A stretch of 64,000 nucleotides of DNA, from assembly GCA_002286715.1 (NCBI GenBank), contig NSJX01000001.1, positions 2,406,829 through 2,470,828 of the forward strand, given 5' to 3'. Below are positions 35,319-47,015 of the stretch, piece after piece; position 1 is the first letter of the stretch, and every line of letters begins with the position of its first letter. A program made the translations under genes and the position numbers. The notes beneath the pieces were generated by a model. It saw nothing but the letters and a program-made list of their open reading frames with translations, was not told where the DNA came from and made no database searches. The stretch comes from Dentipellis sp. KUC8613. Its lineage: Eukaryota; Basidiomycota; Agaricomycetes; Russulales; Hericiaceae.

Positions 35319-37729
35319 CCTACAGCTAAAAGGCACACACGCCTATCCGAGTAAGCACTAGCGCGACGATCCCGGCCAGGATCGCACTAGCTCCAGCACT
35401 GGTCGCGGGGGGGCCGGTGCGGGGGCTAGTACTTGTGGTGCCCTGGGCGATCGCGGGCGGGGGTGCGGTAGGTCCGGTGCGGTGCGCGCGCGTGCGAGGG
35501 CAATGTGGCGTAGGTGGCAAATGAGGACGACGAAGATTGATAGTGGAAATTTGGCTGGGAGGGAGGGGGATGCAGCTGGACTGGAGCGAGGTTTAAGTAA
35601 CTAAGTAGGAAGGTCGCTGTGGTGGAAGGTTGGTGTGAGACCAGCGTCTGCGTGATAGGGATGGGAATATGTGTTTCTGATCAGGTGGGTAAAATCGACG
35701 ACGACGGTGGTGGTAGTGGTGTCGATGTGTGTATCCAGGTGGATGGACTTGCTTACCTCGCAACGAGTCTATACGTCCAGGCGGAGGATCGACGTAGAAG
35801 AACTGATTCTAGAAAAGATCTGTGGTACACATCCAGGCCCCGAGCGACGCGAATTTCCCACTGGGAGAAAGAGCGACAGACATCGCACGGAGTCCGCATC
35901 TTTTGAAAGACGAAGAAGACGAGGCCTCGAAGCGCGGGGGGCCTGGATTGACGACAGGTCATTCTCCGCGCGATCGGAGGGAGGGCATGAGCGTGGGCGT
36001 GGGCAGCAATCCCCACGCCCACGCACATATACATACGGACACACAAAGTACACCGCCCGGCCACATCTACAACATGGCACGCATTGCCCGCTGCATTTGG
36101 CGTTTGCGTTTCTGTTTCTGTTTCTGTTTTTGTCATGTATGGACTGAGCCCACACACCCGCGCCCGCTTAGACTGCCGCACTCATTCTTGTTTGCCGATC
36201 GTGTTTCGAGGCTGTCAGCGTGAGTACGCACCGTGCGGGATCAGACTCGAGGAGTCAGATTGTGATCAGAGCGGGTGGCAAGTGTGTGGGGGTGGGCTGA
36301 TGATCAGAGCAGCGGCTATGTTTGTAGAATGGGTATGTGCGTGCGTGCGTGCGATAGGGTGGGCTGGTTCCCATGCTCCCAGCGCGGCGGAACGGCGACC
36401 TGAAGTCTGATGCGTTGGCGTTGGCGTTGGCGTTGGCGGGCGGTGGGAGGTGCCACGACGACGCGGATGGCACAGGCCTGGTGGGGCGTGCTGGAATTCT
36501 GCTGGCACGCCCGAGCTCGCGTGCGCGCGGCAGTTCCGATCTGCGGCGGGAGGGCAACGGTCAACAGAACATGTTCAGGCGAAAAGGCCATTGCGGACGG
36601 GGCAGGGATCAGATTCACTGCTGGAGGGCAGGATCGCGAGGGAGGGCTTATAGGAGGGCACAGGGATCCACACGAGGAATGGACGTGGATCTGCACCGGG
36701 CGCGCGAGGGCGAGGACGTCCATTGCAATCACGGCGCGGCCGATTCGAGCGCACAGGCCGTGCGTGCGTCGACGCCGGGGTCCTATTTCCGAGGACAGTC
36801 GACTGCTCGACTGGGCGTCTTTGGAGCGAACCAACCGTCCTGGTTCGTCGGACAGCGGAGGACCATCGCGGCCTCGAGCGCCGTCAGCGTGGGCGGGGCG
36901 TCTATCCAACGCGGTGCTGCCATGCTGCTCCAGTTGCCCCTTTTGGCCCTGACGCCCCGTCCCGGGCGGTGCATCCAGTCTGTAGAGTGGGCTGCGGAGG
37001 GCAGAGTGCAGTGGTTGTGGGCGAAATAAGCAAGAACATGAGCCAGAGACGTAGGGTGTGAGTTGTAGCAGCTGCAGAGGAGGAGGGCGTGGGGGAGAGG
37101 AGGAGGACGGGGAGGAGGGCCGGGGGGAAGGGCAGAGGGAATGGGGAGGGAATTGACCGGAGCGCTGGGGCCTGAGAGAGGGAGTGGCGGAGGTACTTAG
37201 CCTGGAAGATGGCAGCAGTCATGTTCCGCACTTGAGCCCTGCTCGTCCTCCCTCCATCTCTCCTCTCTCCTCCTCCTCCTCTCTACTACTTCTACTCTAT
37301 CTTTCTATTCCCTGCGTCTCCCTGACGCCTAATAATCTTTGCTTCTGTTCTCAATCTACGCTCGTATTCGTAGCCCCCATCTGCACCGTAATCTCCCCAT
37401 CGCACCGCCGGCCGAATTCTTCTGTTCGACGTGGCCATCGCCCATCGCCATCGCCCCCATCGCCGTCGTCGCTGCCCTCCTCCGTCTGTCAACAGGCGGT
37501 GTGCCCCGCTATATAGAGCCTAGGTATGTCGACTCGCTTGATCCCCCATCGACTCACCCCTGATCGACCCTCCCTTCCTTTTATCGTTCTCTAATAGCTA
37601 CCGCCCCGTATTGCGCGCACGCTCATTGCTCAGCCCTCGCTATCTATCCACCGCTACCACCTAGCTTAATACTTCCCTATTTCCATTCTGTCTTCCTATC
37701 TTAATCGCATCACCAACACCACCACCGCC

Positions 37730-40277
37730 ATGGACATGGACTTGCACTACGCCTCCACCTCCACCGCCCCGTCTTATCTCCCCTCTGCGTCCTACTCCCA
37801 GCCCGAGTACACCTACTCTGCACCCACCTTCACCGACGATTTCGAACTCGATCCTGAGCCAGCTCAAGCCTCGACGTCCATCCAGGCGCTCACCGACGAC
37901 TCGTCCAGATCCGGCGGCCTCTCGCGCCCTCTCACGCTCCAAGAGAAGGAGCGCCTCTCCCACCTCGACCGCCTCAAGTTCTTCCTCGCCACAGCCCCCT
38001 CGCGCTGGTCCGCCACGGCACCGTCCGATGCCGACACGCACCCGTCCGCACACCACCCCGCTCTCAACCGCTTCCTGCTCCCGAACCAGGAGTACGTCAC
38101 CTGCGTCCTCTGGAACGGCCTCTATCATATCACCGGCACCGACATCGTCCGCGCGCTCGTCTTCCGCTTTGAGGCCTTCGGCCGCCCCGTGCGCAACATG
38201 AAGAAGTTCGAGGAGGGCATCTTCAGCGATCTCCGCAACCTCAAGCCCGGCGTCGATGCGTGCCTCGAAGAGCCCAAGGTGCGTTCCGCCCGCATTCCGT
38301 GCGCCGATGCCCACATGCTGACATGTTTCCCACCCCCTCCCGCAGTCCCCGTTCCTGGACCTGCTCTTCAAGTACCAGTGCATCCGCACCCAGAAGAAGC
38401 AGAAGGTCTTCTTCTGGTTCTCCGTCCCGCACGACCGCCTCTTCCTCGACGCACTCGAGCGCGACCTCAAGCGCGAGAAGATGGGCCTCGAGCCGACGAC
38501 GCTCGTCACCGGCGAGCCCGCGCAGTCGTTCACGTACGACCCCAAGCGCTCGCTCTTTGAGCAGTTCTCCGCCGCGCGCGCAGGCGCCTCGCACCGCTCG
38601 TCCGCGTCCGCGTCCTCGTCGGACCTCGAGCCGGACACGCTCGAGGGCAACAAGATGGTCAGCGTCGCGGACGCGCTCTGCGCGCGCACGGCGTCGCCCT
38701 CGCCCGCGTCGTCCGGCGACGAGCCCGCCAAGGGCCCCAACGCGGCCTTCCTCAGCATGTTCTCGCTCTTCGACGGCTCGCCCTCGTACAAGCAGCGCCG
38801 GCGCCGCCAGCCGAAGCCCTCCGCGCCGTCCTCGCGCACCGCGTCGTCCGAGCCGGACGCGCAGGCGCAGTGGGCGAGCGCCGCCGCCGTCGACGAGCGC
38901 CAGGTCGCGCCGAGCGTGCGCCACCGGCTCGGCGTCGGCCTCAGCGCGGGCGACGCGTTCCTCGCGCAGGCGAACGTCCGCGCGCCGTCGCTCCCGCTGC
39001 AGCTCGCCCCGAGCCAGTCCCAGGGCCAGACGCAGGGCCAGACGCAGGCGTACCACGGCCAGTACGAGCCCGCGCGCCAGCACACGTTCCCGCTGTACAC
39101 GCCCGCGCTCCCGCTCTCGCTCTCCGCGCCCGGCTCGCCGTTCGTCCCGCCCATGTCGCAGCACGCACACTCGCTCTCGCTCCCGCAGCACCCGACGCAG
39201 CTCCACTCGCCGTTCGTGCAGCAGTCCGCGCTCCCCGCGCAGGGGTCCTCGTCCTCGCCGTTCGTCCCGCAGGCCCAGCTGCCCGCGCAATCGCAGTCCT
39301 CGCTCGCCTCGTCCTCGCCGGCGCTCTCCCAGCTCTCGACCTCGCCCTTCGCGCCCGGCTCCGGCGCGGGCGCGGGGGCAGGCTCGCCCGGCGCCAAGGC
39401 GTACGCGTGCCCGCTGTTCAGCTGCGGCAAGTTCTTCAAGCGGATGGAGCACCTCAAGCGGCACCTGCGCACGCACACGCTCGAGCGCCCGTTCGCGTGC
39501 GCGCGCTGCGCGAAGCGCTTCTCGCGCTCGGACAACCTCAACCAGCACATGCGCATCCACGCGCGCGCGGACGCCGGCTGGGACGGCGAGCCCGAGCAGG
39601 ACGCGGACGAGGAGAGCGAGGGCGCGGACGAGGCCGACGCGGAGGAGTTCATCGCGCGCATGGAGCTCGCCGCCTCCGCCGCGAACGGCACGGGCGGTGC
39701 GAACGGTCACGGCGCGCAGGAGGGACCGTGGGGCGCGCAGGCGAGCCCCGCGTTCTCGACCGCGTCGGGCGGCTCGCCGTCCGCGCACTCGCACCCGGAG
39801 TACCCGTCCTCGTCGTCCACCGCGCAGACGCAGACGCAGCCGTCGCAGATGTACGCGTACGACGCGCACGCGGCGTCGGCGTCGGCGTCGGCGCCCTCGC
39901 ACCAGCTCGCGTTCGACCACGCCGCGCTGTACCCCCCTGCGTCCGCGCTGGGCCCGATCCGGCGCCACCGCAGCGCGACGCCCGGCTCGGAGTATGCGCA
40001 TGCGCGCGCGTACCACCCGTATGCGGCCGCGGCTGCGGCTGCAGCTGGCACCTCGGGCTCGGGCTCCGCGCGCTCGAGTCCCGGTGGGTATGGGCTCGGG
40101 CTGGACACGCAGGCGCCGTACGGCGCGGGGATGTATGTCGCGGAGAGCCCGCGGGCGTATGAGGTGTTCGATCCTGCGCAGGGCCAGATGCAGGGCCAGC
40201 AGAGCCAGCAGCAGGGCCAGGGTCAGGACCAGGGCTATTATGCGGAGTATTTCGCTGCGGGGCAGGTCGTGATGTGA
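37730..40277 (+). CDS. STE12: STE12-family transcription factor with two C2H2 zinc fingers
   Basis: Nuclear DNA-binding factor at the end of the mating/filamentation MAPK pathway in fungi. Exons 37730-38278 and 38346-40277, separated by a 67-nt intron in phase 0, give 826 residues. The STE homeodomain-like region starts near residue 65 ([20 protein letters not shown]) and runs through [40 protein letters not shown] and [20 protein letters not shown], all family hallmarks. A Ser/Pro/Gln/Ala-rich middle follows. Two C2H2 fingers lie at about 536-560 ([20 protein letters not shown]) and 566-588 ([20 protein letters not shown]). The C-terminus is low complexity, with polyalanine and repeated GQ units ([16 protein letters not shown]). 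This arrangement is that of filamentous-fungal STE12, not of budding yeast. Codon use is extremely GC-rich. Upstream lies a very long gene-free region. Confidence 0.96.
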
Positions 40278-41536
40278 GGGAAGGTCAGGTTTAGGTTATT
40301 GTATTTGCGCTTAATTTGTGCTTGTGGATCGTGCATTGCGGTTTGTGGTCTGTGGTCTGTGGTTTCTGCTTCGTTCGTCGTGTTTCGTTTCGTTTCGTTC
40401 CGTTGTGGTTGTGTGTTGTGGTTGTGTTATATGCTTATCCCCTGCACGATAATATTCCCCCTCCCCCCTCGACGCACCTCCATGCACGCATCCATCCGTC
40501 CATTCATCCATCCATCACCCCTACCCTCCCCACCACCACCCCCCACGCTATCTGTATTCCGCTCGCTTTCTGTCCGTTATTAGCCCCGCCGTGTCTCCAT
40601 CTCCACCCTCATCTCTCTTCCAATGCCTGTGTTTCTAATACTTATCTATCCGCACCCCCGTCTCGTAAGCGTATACCATAGTCATCACCTCCCCCAACCC
40701 GTAATTGCCTTCCACCCGCCCGCCCGCCTGCCCGCGCACGGCCGCTCTTCGTTTGCGTTTGACTTCGTTCTCGTTTGTGTTTGTCTTTGTCTTTGGAAGT
40801 TGAGGATGGGACGGGGAGCGCACGCACGCACGCAATAATACACTACGTAATTCGCACATCCAATTTCATCCTTTTTTTCTTTGTCTTCTCTTCTCTTTTG
40901 TTTCGTTTCGTTTGCTTCGACTTCAAATTCCACTTCGTTCTGGTTCAACTTCCAACTTCTGCTTCAACTTCATTCAACTTCCAATTTTACTTCGTTCGGT
41001 CCTGATATCGAGTTTACTTACGCACGCACGCACGCATGCACATACGCACGGACGGACGGCTTCATGCTTATGTTCGCTTAGTACCTCCTCCCCCTTCCCT
41101 CTTCTCCCCCTCTTCCCTCCCTCCCTCCTCTTCCCTCTTCACCTTCATCCTCCTTCACCCCCCTTCCACTTCCATCCCGCCCCGCGCCCGCTGTAGCACC
41201 GCACTGCTGTAGCTCATGTACATGTTCCCCCCATCTCGTCTCGTCTCTCCCCGTCTCCCTGTCTCGTTCCGTATTATTTCTCCTCGCCTCGACTCGACTG
41301 TATGTATGTAAAAATGCCGTATGCGGAACGCAATGCACATATGCTTATTATTCTTGCGTGGTCCGAGGTTTCGAGGGTTTGTCTCTGAGGTGTAGTCGAA
41401 TTTTCGAATTCATCATTTGCGTTTGACCAAGATCAGAATCCGAGCTCCGAGATGCAAATAAAACTTCTCCTTCCGTTCTATACCAACCGCTACCGGCTGA
41501 GCGCTGATCTATGGCTACATCACGACGAACAAACCT
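40278..41536. other. 1.26-kb spacer between convergent STE12 and VPS36, microsatellite-rich
   Basis: Long 3' flank containing TTTCG repeats (near 40382 and 40900), (ACGC)n near 41022-41034 and pyrimidine-rich blocks. Only short, low-complexity open frames. AAATAAAAC at 41454-41462 on the plus strand may be a poly(A) signal. No gene recognised. Confidence 0.5.
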
Positions 41537-44111
41537 CTACACCTCCTGCCCGTCCCACACATACCCCACAAACACATTCACCCACCACCGCACCTCCGCC
41601 CCGCCCCCGATATCCCACTCACTACCACCCCCACCACCACCGCCGCCGCCACCCTCGCCCTCGTCCCGGCACACGACGCCCGCCTCCTCCGCCTCCCGGA
41701 CCATCTCGGCCACCAGGCCCACCGGTACGCCCTGACCTTCACTTTCACCCGCTCCTCTTTCCGCTCCTCCTCCTCCTTCACCTTCGCCCAATCCTCCGCC
41801 GCCCTCGGCCCACGCGACCTCCAACGTCGTCCGCGGGCGCGCCCGCACGAGCGCCTCGAGGCGCTTGGCAAACGCAGGCGCGGCGTACGCCGGCGTGTGC
41901 AGCACGCGCAGGCCCGAGGCGAACGTGCGCGCGGCGATGGGCGGGGTGGTGTGTGTGGGCAGGTGCGGGAGGACGAGGAGGAAGGTCGCGGGGGGGATGA
42001 GTGCTATGCGTCGTGTTAGCTGGCTAGCAGAAAGAGTGGGGGAAGAGAAGAGGGAATGGCGGAGAGAGAGAGGGACGCACCGACCCCGCGCGCGCGGTTC
42101 CACCCGCCCCAGACCTCATCGAGGCCGACGATCCCGCGCTCGCGCATCATGCCGCGCGCCCTCGCCTGCCCCGGCGCCGGCGCAGAGTCCGCGCCCTGGA
42201 GCAGCCCTGCGAGCTCGCGCGCGAGCTCGGCGTGCCACCGCTTCTCGTCGCGCACCATGTCGAGCGTGACGGGCGTGTTCGGCATCTGCAGCCCGAGCTG
42301 CGCGAGCGAGCTGCGCACGAACGTCGCTGCCTCGGGCTCGCCCGCGGGCGCGAGCACGAGCGCCGCGTCGGTGTCGCCAGCACCGCCGCCACTGCCATTC
42401 ATATCTCCGGCACCCCCAGACGAGTACGGGTTCGCGGCGAGCGCGGAGGACGCGGTGAGCCGCTCGTTGAGCTCGCCCGCGAGGCGCACCATGTCGCGCG
42501 CCTTGGTCATGAGTGCCTCGAGGTCTTGCAGCGCGGAGGACATGTCCGTGCTGCGCGTCGCCGCGGAGGACTCGACCGTGCGGATGAGCCCGTCAATCCC
42601 GCCGGGGCCTGTCCTGGCGGCTGCCGCGTCTGTGCGCGCGGGCGCGTCTTTGCTCTGCACGTGTGGACGGGGGTGAGCATGAATGAGGAGGAAAGGGGAA
42701 GAGGCGGACCTCCCAGGCCTTGCCGAGCAGGCTGCGCTTGACGACGGCGTAGAAGGCTTTGTCGCCGCCCCTGCGGAAGCTGAGCTTGATGATCCGCGTG
42801 TCCGCGCCGTCGTCCGGCTGCGGCGAGGGCGAGTCCGGGCGCGACGCCGGTGCAGACTGCGTCGCGAGCAGCGCGTGCGGATGCGGGCGCGGGAGCGCGG
42901 TGCCGCAGATCTCGCACGCGGTCAGCGCGGGGTGGTTGAGGAACGTGCAAGCCGGGCAGGCGAGCGCGTCGGTGGTGGGTTCTGGCGGGGGCGACGCGGG
43001 GAGCGACGAGGAGACGTGCTGGGCGAAGGTGGAGAGCGCGGAGGGTCCGATTGCGGACGCAGGGGTGGGTGCGGGCGCGGGCGTGCTGGTGCTGGATTTG
43101 CTCCGCGGGACGCCACAGAGGGTGCACTTTGCCGTGGCTGGGCTTGCGCCGGGCGGATTACGGAAGTTGCAGACCTCGCATACCCAGCTATCGCCCGCAG
43201 GGTCGTCGTTCGGGGTCGGAGTGGGTGATGAAGCCGGAGATAGGTGCAAGGTGACCTTAGATGAGGACGTGAAGAGGCCGGCGTAGTAATCTGTTCGCGC
43301 GACGAGCGCAAGATCGAGTGCGAAGGATCTTGAGCGCGCACGGGCCGAGTCGATATAGAATAAGCGGTGAGTCGTTATGTGTACTGTGCCGTTCTGGTGG
43401 TTAGGCGATTTCTGCAGGCTGGATTGTCATTGAGATGCGGGAGACGTGGTCATGACAGAGGAGAAAAGGGACGAAGACGAAAGGAGTACGGGCCTCCGTT
43501 GACACTGCGTGCGCCAGTACTGTGCACACCATCGCAGGCATCGAGGGAAGTATACAAGGAATATGCAATACCAATCACATGCGTAGCACGCAAGGCAATT
43601 GGCTACCACAAGTGAGGTAGCCCTTCAGGCACGGAGAGGCATTCCTCGAAGGTCTGATCGCCTTTCAAGTAAAGCAGGGACAGGAAGAGAGGGACATAAG
43701 AGCTCGGGCCAGGGGTGTTAACCGGGAAAAGAACCTGACATGATTCAGCAAGAAAACCGGAAGCATGCCCAAGCTCACGAGCACTCATCGGAGCCGGGTG
43801 CAGGAGCAGCTGGTTCGTCGCCTGACGGAGCCGCACGAGGTCTTCACCAGTTACCCCTGGATGAGAGCACGGCGATCGGGGCTGCAGCTCCGTCATAATA
43901 TGCAGAGCTGATGTTGCAGCGGGGACCGCGAGAGAAGAAAGACAAAGAGGGGGTAGATGTGGAGATCACAAGGAGCACGATGTTAGAAAGACGCTTACCC
44001 GTCGTAGATGCCCACTGTGTCTTGGCTTTCCAGGAGCTCTTCATCATCATAGAGGAGCGCAGGCACCGGGATAGATCCATCCACGGATCTCGTGTACCTC
44101 TGTAAACTCAT
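41537..44111 (-). CDS. VPS36: ESCRT-II subunit Vps36 with GLUE domain and two NZF zinc fingers
   Basis: Part of the endosomal ESCRT-II complex, which binds ubiquitinated cargo and phosphoinositides and drives multivesicular body sorting. Exons on the minus strand: 44111-43999, 43418-42710, 42654-42081 and 42003-41537. Exon 1 starts MSLQRYTRSVDGSIPVPALL. Exon 2 continues QKSPNHQNGTVHITTHRLFY and FALDLALVARTDYYAG, the GLUE domain. It is split by two RanBP2-type fingers, WVCEVCNFRNPP...CTLCGVPR and ACPACTFLNHPALTACEICG. Exon 3 has a helical region and the winged-helix start GIVGLDEVWGGWNRARGV. Exon 4 has IPPATFLLVLPHL and VAEMVREAEEAGVVCRDEG. A Gly/Glu-rich insert interrupts the second winged helix. 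Intron 1 is 580 nt, about ten times the local norm. Confidence 0.93.
43603..43896 (-). other. 97-codon open frame inside intron 1 of VPS36, same strand
   Basis: A complete ATG-to-stop frame (MTELQPRSPCSHPGVTGEDL to LPHLW) lies wholly inside the 580-nt intron. It has helical, leucine-rich character (LVRLRQATNQLLLHP, YVPLFLSLLYLKGD) but no family I recognise. A possible acceptor (TCCAG) and donor (GTTCTT) inside it could define a cassette exon in frame with exon 1. It could also be a nested gene, a relic or chance. Confidence 0.3.
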
Positions 44112-45135
44112 GAGGAATGGGAATGTTGACAACAACAAAGGCGGGTCGCGGATGTTGCACGCCTGCTGTCTGAGGGCTTCTGTTACAGGAGCCGCGGTGC
44201 CTTAGACCTAAAGAGGGGTTATATCAGAGCATGCACAGTAATCAGCCCACAGAGCGTGGAGTGTAGGGTGGGAGGCGGCGACCAGAGGGTGGATTGGAGC
44301 CGGTTTCCGAGGGTGATCTCACGCTGCCCAAGATGTTCGCAAGGCCAAGCCGCGCGCAGCAACTCTGTTAAAACTCTGTTTTCAAGCCAAGGAAACGACA
44401 GTTGTGCTGTGCAGCTTGGCGTACCTTGTCGTCGTGAGGATGGAGGAGATGGTGGTCGGGAGCAGGAGGAGCAGTGAGCGGGTTCGGAGCGACGCGTCGG
44501 GGACGGCTCGACGCGAATTGCCGAAAGCGGTCACGCGCGCCTCCTCCTCCAGGACCGCCAATAGGACGCTGTCCGCTCCTCTGGACATCCTCTCAGTGTC
44601 TCCTCCTCTACCATCGCTCCGGTATGGCCTCGATGCACATCTCACCCGTCTTGGGACACGTCTATCTTCAATTTTTAGGTCCTCGAGCAAGAAGTTGCCC
44701 TGCGCAGCTCGGGTGTAATCGTCCTTCTCACCGCTAGGCAGTCCAAAGCTTGTTCGTAGAGCGGATTCTCATCCGACGAGCGAGATCAATGCAATGCTAT
44801 AAGGCTAGGTCACCTGCCGTGTGACATACCAATTGGCTGGTATGCAGAGCCAATCGAGGACCGGGATGTCCTGTGGCACTCTATTGCCGGTACAACTCGA
44901 AGCTCTCACCGAGACTTCTGCGAGGATGTATTTCTCCCGGTCAAATGCACGAATCAGCGCGTGTGTCCTCCCTCCCCTTTTCCGTCTCGTATGTGGAGTC
45001 CGGTCCTTTAAGTCTGTTCCACCGTCCTTCGCGTTGTCCTTTTCTCCCACTACGTCCTCCAGCCAGCCCGCTACCAAGCTGGCCTCCCTCGCTGCTCACT
45101 GACGCTCTTTTCTCGGGTCATTCTCCCTACCTATT
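44112..45135. promoter_or_regulatory. divergent intergenic region between VPS36 and a membrane-protein gene
   Basis: 1 kb expected to hold both promoters. No clear TATA box; pyrimidine-rich sequence precedes the start at 45136. Small open frames on both strands (for example 44382-44690 minus) have no recognisable features. Confidence 0.45.
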
Positions 45136-47015
45136 ATGAGGTATGTTCTGTATCTACTGTGCTAGTGCGCTATCGCTCAGTGAGACTTTTATTGTAGGAA
45201 TTCGTCATCACGATATGGTTGGGTTGGGTTCTCATTTCTTTTGTGCTCGTCCCTCTTCGGAGCGTCTTCCGTGCAAGCAGGGCAAGTAAACATCACTGTC
45301 GACGACACGGACCCATCGATCCTATACCAGCCTGCTGCTCAGTGGTATTCCAACGAGAACTCGTCATCCTGTTCCTTCTGTCTCACACCCTCAGACCCCT
45401 ACATAGCCTTCAGAGGCTCCTGGCATCATGGGTTGCACGTCATCCCCACCACGGATGCGGACGATGATATCCGCTCCAGTGACAAGGATAGCGACAGTAC
45501 GAAGGGGGAGAAGAATTCCGGAAAGAAGGGTCGGCGGCGAGAACGCAGGGACAAAGGCGACAGCGACAAGGACTCCTCTCACGGCTCCGATCACGATGAT
45601 GACGACGATGATACCAATAAGAACCCCTTCGTTGCGCAAAAATTTGACAGTGACGATCCTCAGTTCGTCGACACGCCCGTATTTGCACAGTTCAACTTTA
45701 CTGGTCAATTATATCATATATCCACACTCGCTTCCTCTAACGCTATTTGCAGGCTCTGCCCTCTATCTTTATTGTCTTCTCCCCCTTGGCCTCCCCGCCA
45801 ACTCTAATAGCACGCCCACCCTCACCAACCTGACATTTACCCTCGACAACGAGCCAGCAGGGAATTTCCTCCATTTCGGGTCCGACTCTGCGTCAGGGTT
45901 CCAGCCCAACACTTCTGTATTCACGAGGACTGGACTGTCCACCGCATTGCACACCTTCCGTGTCGACCTTGGCCCCGACTCTGTATTCCTGCTGGATTAC
46001 TACGTGATCGGCCAGGCTGATCTCGAGGATAATTCGCCGGCCGCTTCTTCCACGGATGCAGGACCCTCGCCAAGCCAATCCGTTTCTAGTAGCGACCCTA
46101 TAGAGTGAGCTCATCGTCGCTGATATCTCGGTTTGGTGCTGACTAGCACCCCCATCTTATCGCGTGCCCATTCCAAATCCTCCGTCATACGACCCGCCTT
46201 CGTGACGCGCTCCTCCCCTCCACCGATCGCCCTATCGCCCTATCCCAAATTGTATCAGTGCCAAAACGAAAGAGCACAACATCGCAACGTTCGGCGGCGC
46301 CGTGGGCGGCTCCGTCGGGCTGCTCGCGGTCATCGCGTCGTGCCTCGCGCTGAGCATCTACCGGCGGCGCCGACGCTCTGCGCTGCGGCAGCGGCGCGAG
46401 CGGCACGCGTACAGCAGCTCGGACGTCGAGTCCTTCCACACGGACGCATCCGAGGATGGCCCGCCGATGCAGGGCCCCGCGCCGTTCATCCCGAGGTATT
46501 TCCCGGGCACGGTCCCCGTGGCGCCGCCGCCGTACATCCCCGCGCGCACGTCGCTCACGCCGCCTGTGTCCGCGTCCGCATCTGCGTCCGCGTCGGCAGA
46601 GGACTCGGAGGAGACGCCGCTGTCGTACGCGGACCGCCCGCCACCGACGCCGCCGCCAGCATCCGCCGCGCTGCTCGCGCCGCTGGACGACGTCGAGGAC
46701 ACGGAGGCGCCCCCGCCGTTCATGGTCGCGATTGCGTCGCCTGAGCCGCCGCTGCTTGCGAACATCAGGCGACGCGCGCCGGAGCGGCCCCCGCCTGCGA
46801 TCCCGTCGGAGTCCTCCGACGAGGTGTCGTCGGCCATGCTGCGCACGGACTCGGAGGCGGGCGCGGGCGAGCTGTCGCGCCCCCCGTCGGTGCGGGTGCC
46901 CGCGTCGAGACCGGAGAGCATCAGGAGTGCGCGTTCGGCGGCTGGTCGGGCGGAGAGTCTGGTGGTACGTATGGAACCGCCAAATCGGGAGCGTGGGGGC
47001 GAGGGTGGGCTTTAG
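45136..47015 (+). CDS. single-pass cell-surface membrane protein of a basidiomycete-type family, function unknown
   Basis: The first exon is only ATGAG; after a ~57-nt intron the protein continues NSSSRYGWVGFSFLLCSSLF, a signal peptide. The lumenal part has VNITVDDTDPSILYQPAAQW, a CSFC pair and an unusual charged insert of alternating Asp, Ser and Lys/Arg (KDSDSTKGEKNSGKKGRRRE, then a run of aspartates). The second beta-rich part includes ALYLYCLLPLGLP, NLTFTLDNEPAGNFLHFG and LHTFRVDLGPDSVFLLDYYV. A third exon carries the transmembrane helix GGSVGLLAVIASCLALSIY with a stop-transfer RRRRR, then a long Pro/Ser/Ala-rich cytoplasmic tail. Many Agaricomycete proteins share this two-part ectodomain plus helix; none has an assigned role that I can name. 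The 3' end is uncertain: splicing at about 46,963 could extend it to 47,306. Confidence 0.75.

Larger units (their letters stand above)
28491..37729. other. long gene-free region upstream of STE12, rich in microsatellites and splice-donor motifs
   Basis: No protein family was recognised in any frame over 9 kb. Good donor motifs occur repeatedly. On the plus strand AGGTATGT is found near 31906, 32805 and 37523. On the minus strand GTAAGTA (TACTTAC as written) is found near 29096, 31751, 32401, 33716, 34098 and 35133. This fits a spliced long 5' leader of STE12 and/or a spliced antisense non-coding RNA, but no transcript evidence is available. A pyrimidine-rich tract at about 37240-37330 is typical of a fungal core promoter or leader. 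The following repeat entries lie inside it. Confidence 0.5.

Noticed and set aside
35329..35520. Minus-strand frame with a Ser/Thr/Pro stretch and hydrophobic end resembling a GPI-anchor signal
   Set aside because: Only 64 codons, no signal peptide or upstream exon could be found; chance hydrophobic end is likely.
37661..39691. 676-codon open frame on the minus strand across STE12
   Set aside because: Shadow of the extreme GC bias at third positions in STE12; composition is low complexity and the sense strand has clear STE and zinc-finger domains.
38241..40272. Other long frames over STE12 (591 codons minus, 670 codons plus in another frame)
   Set aside because: Arg- or Arg/Ala/Ser-dominated translations without domains, explained by codon bias.
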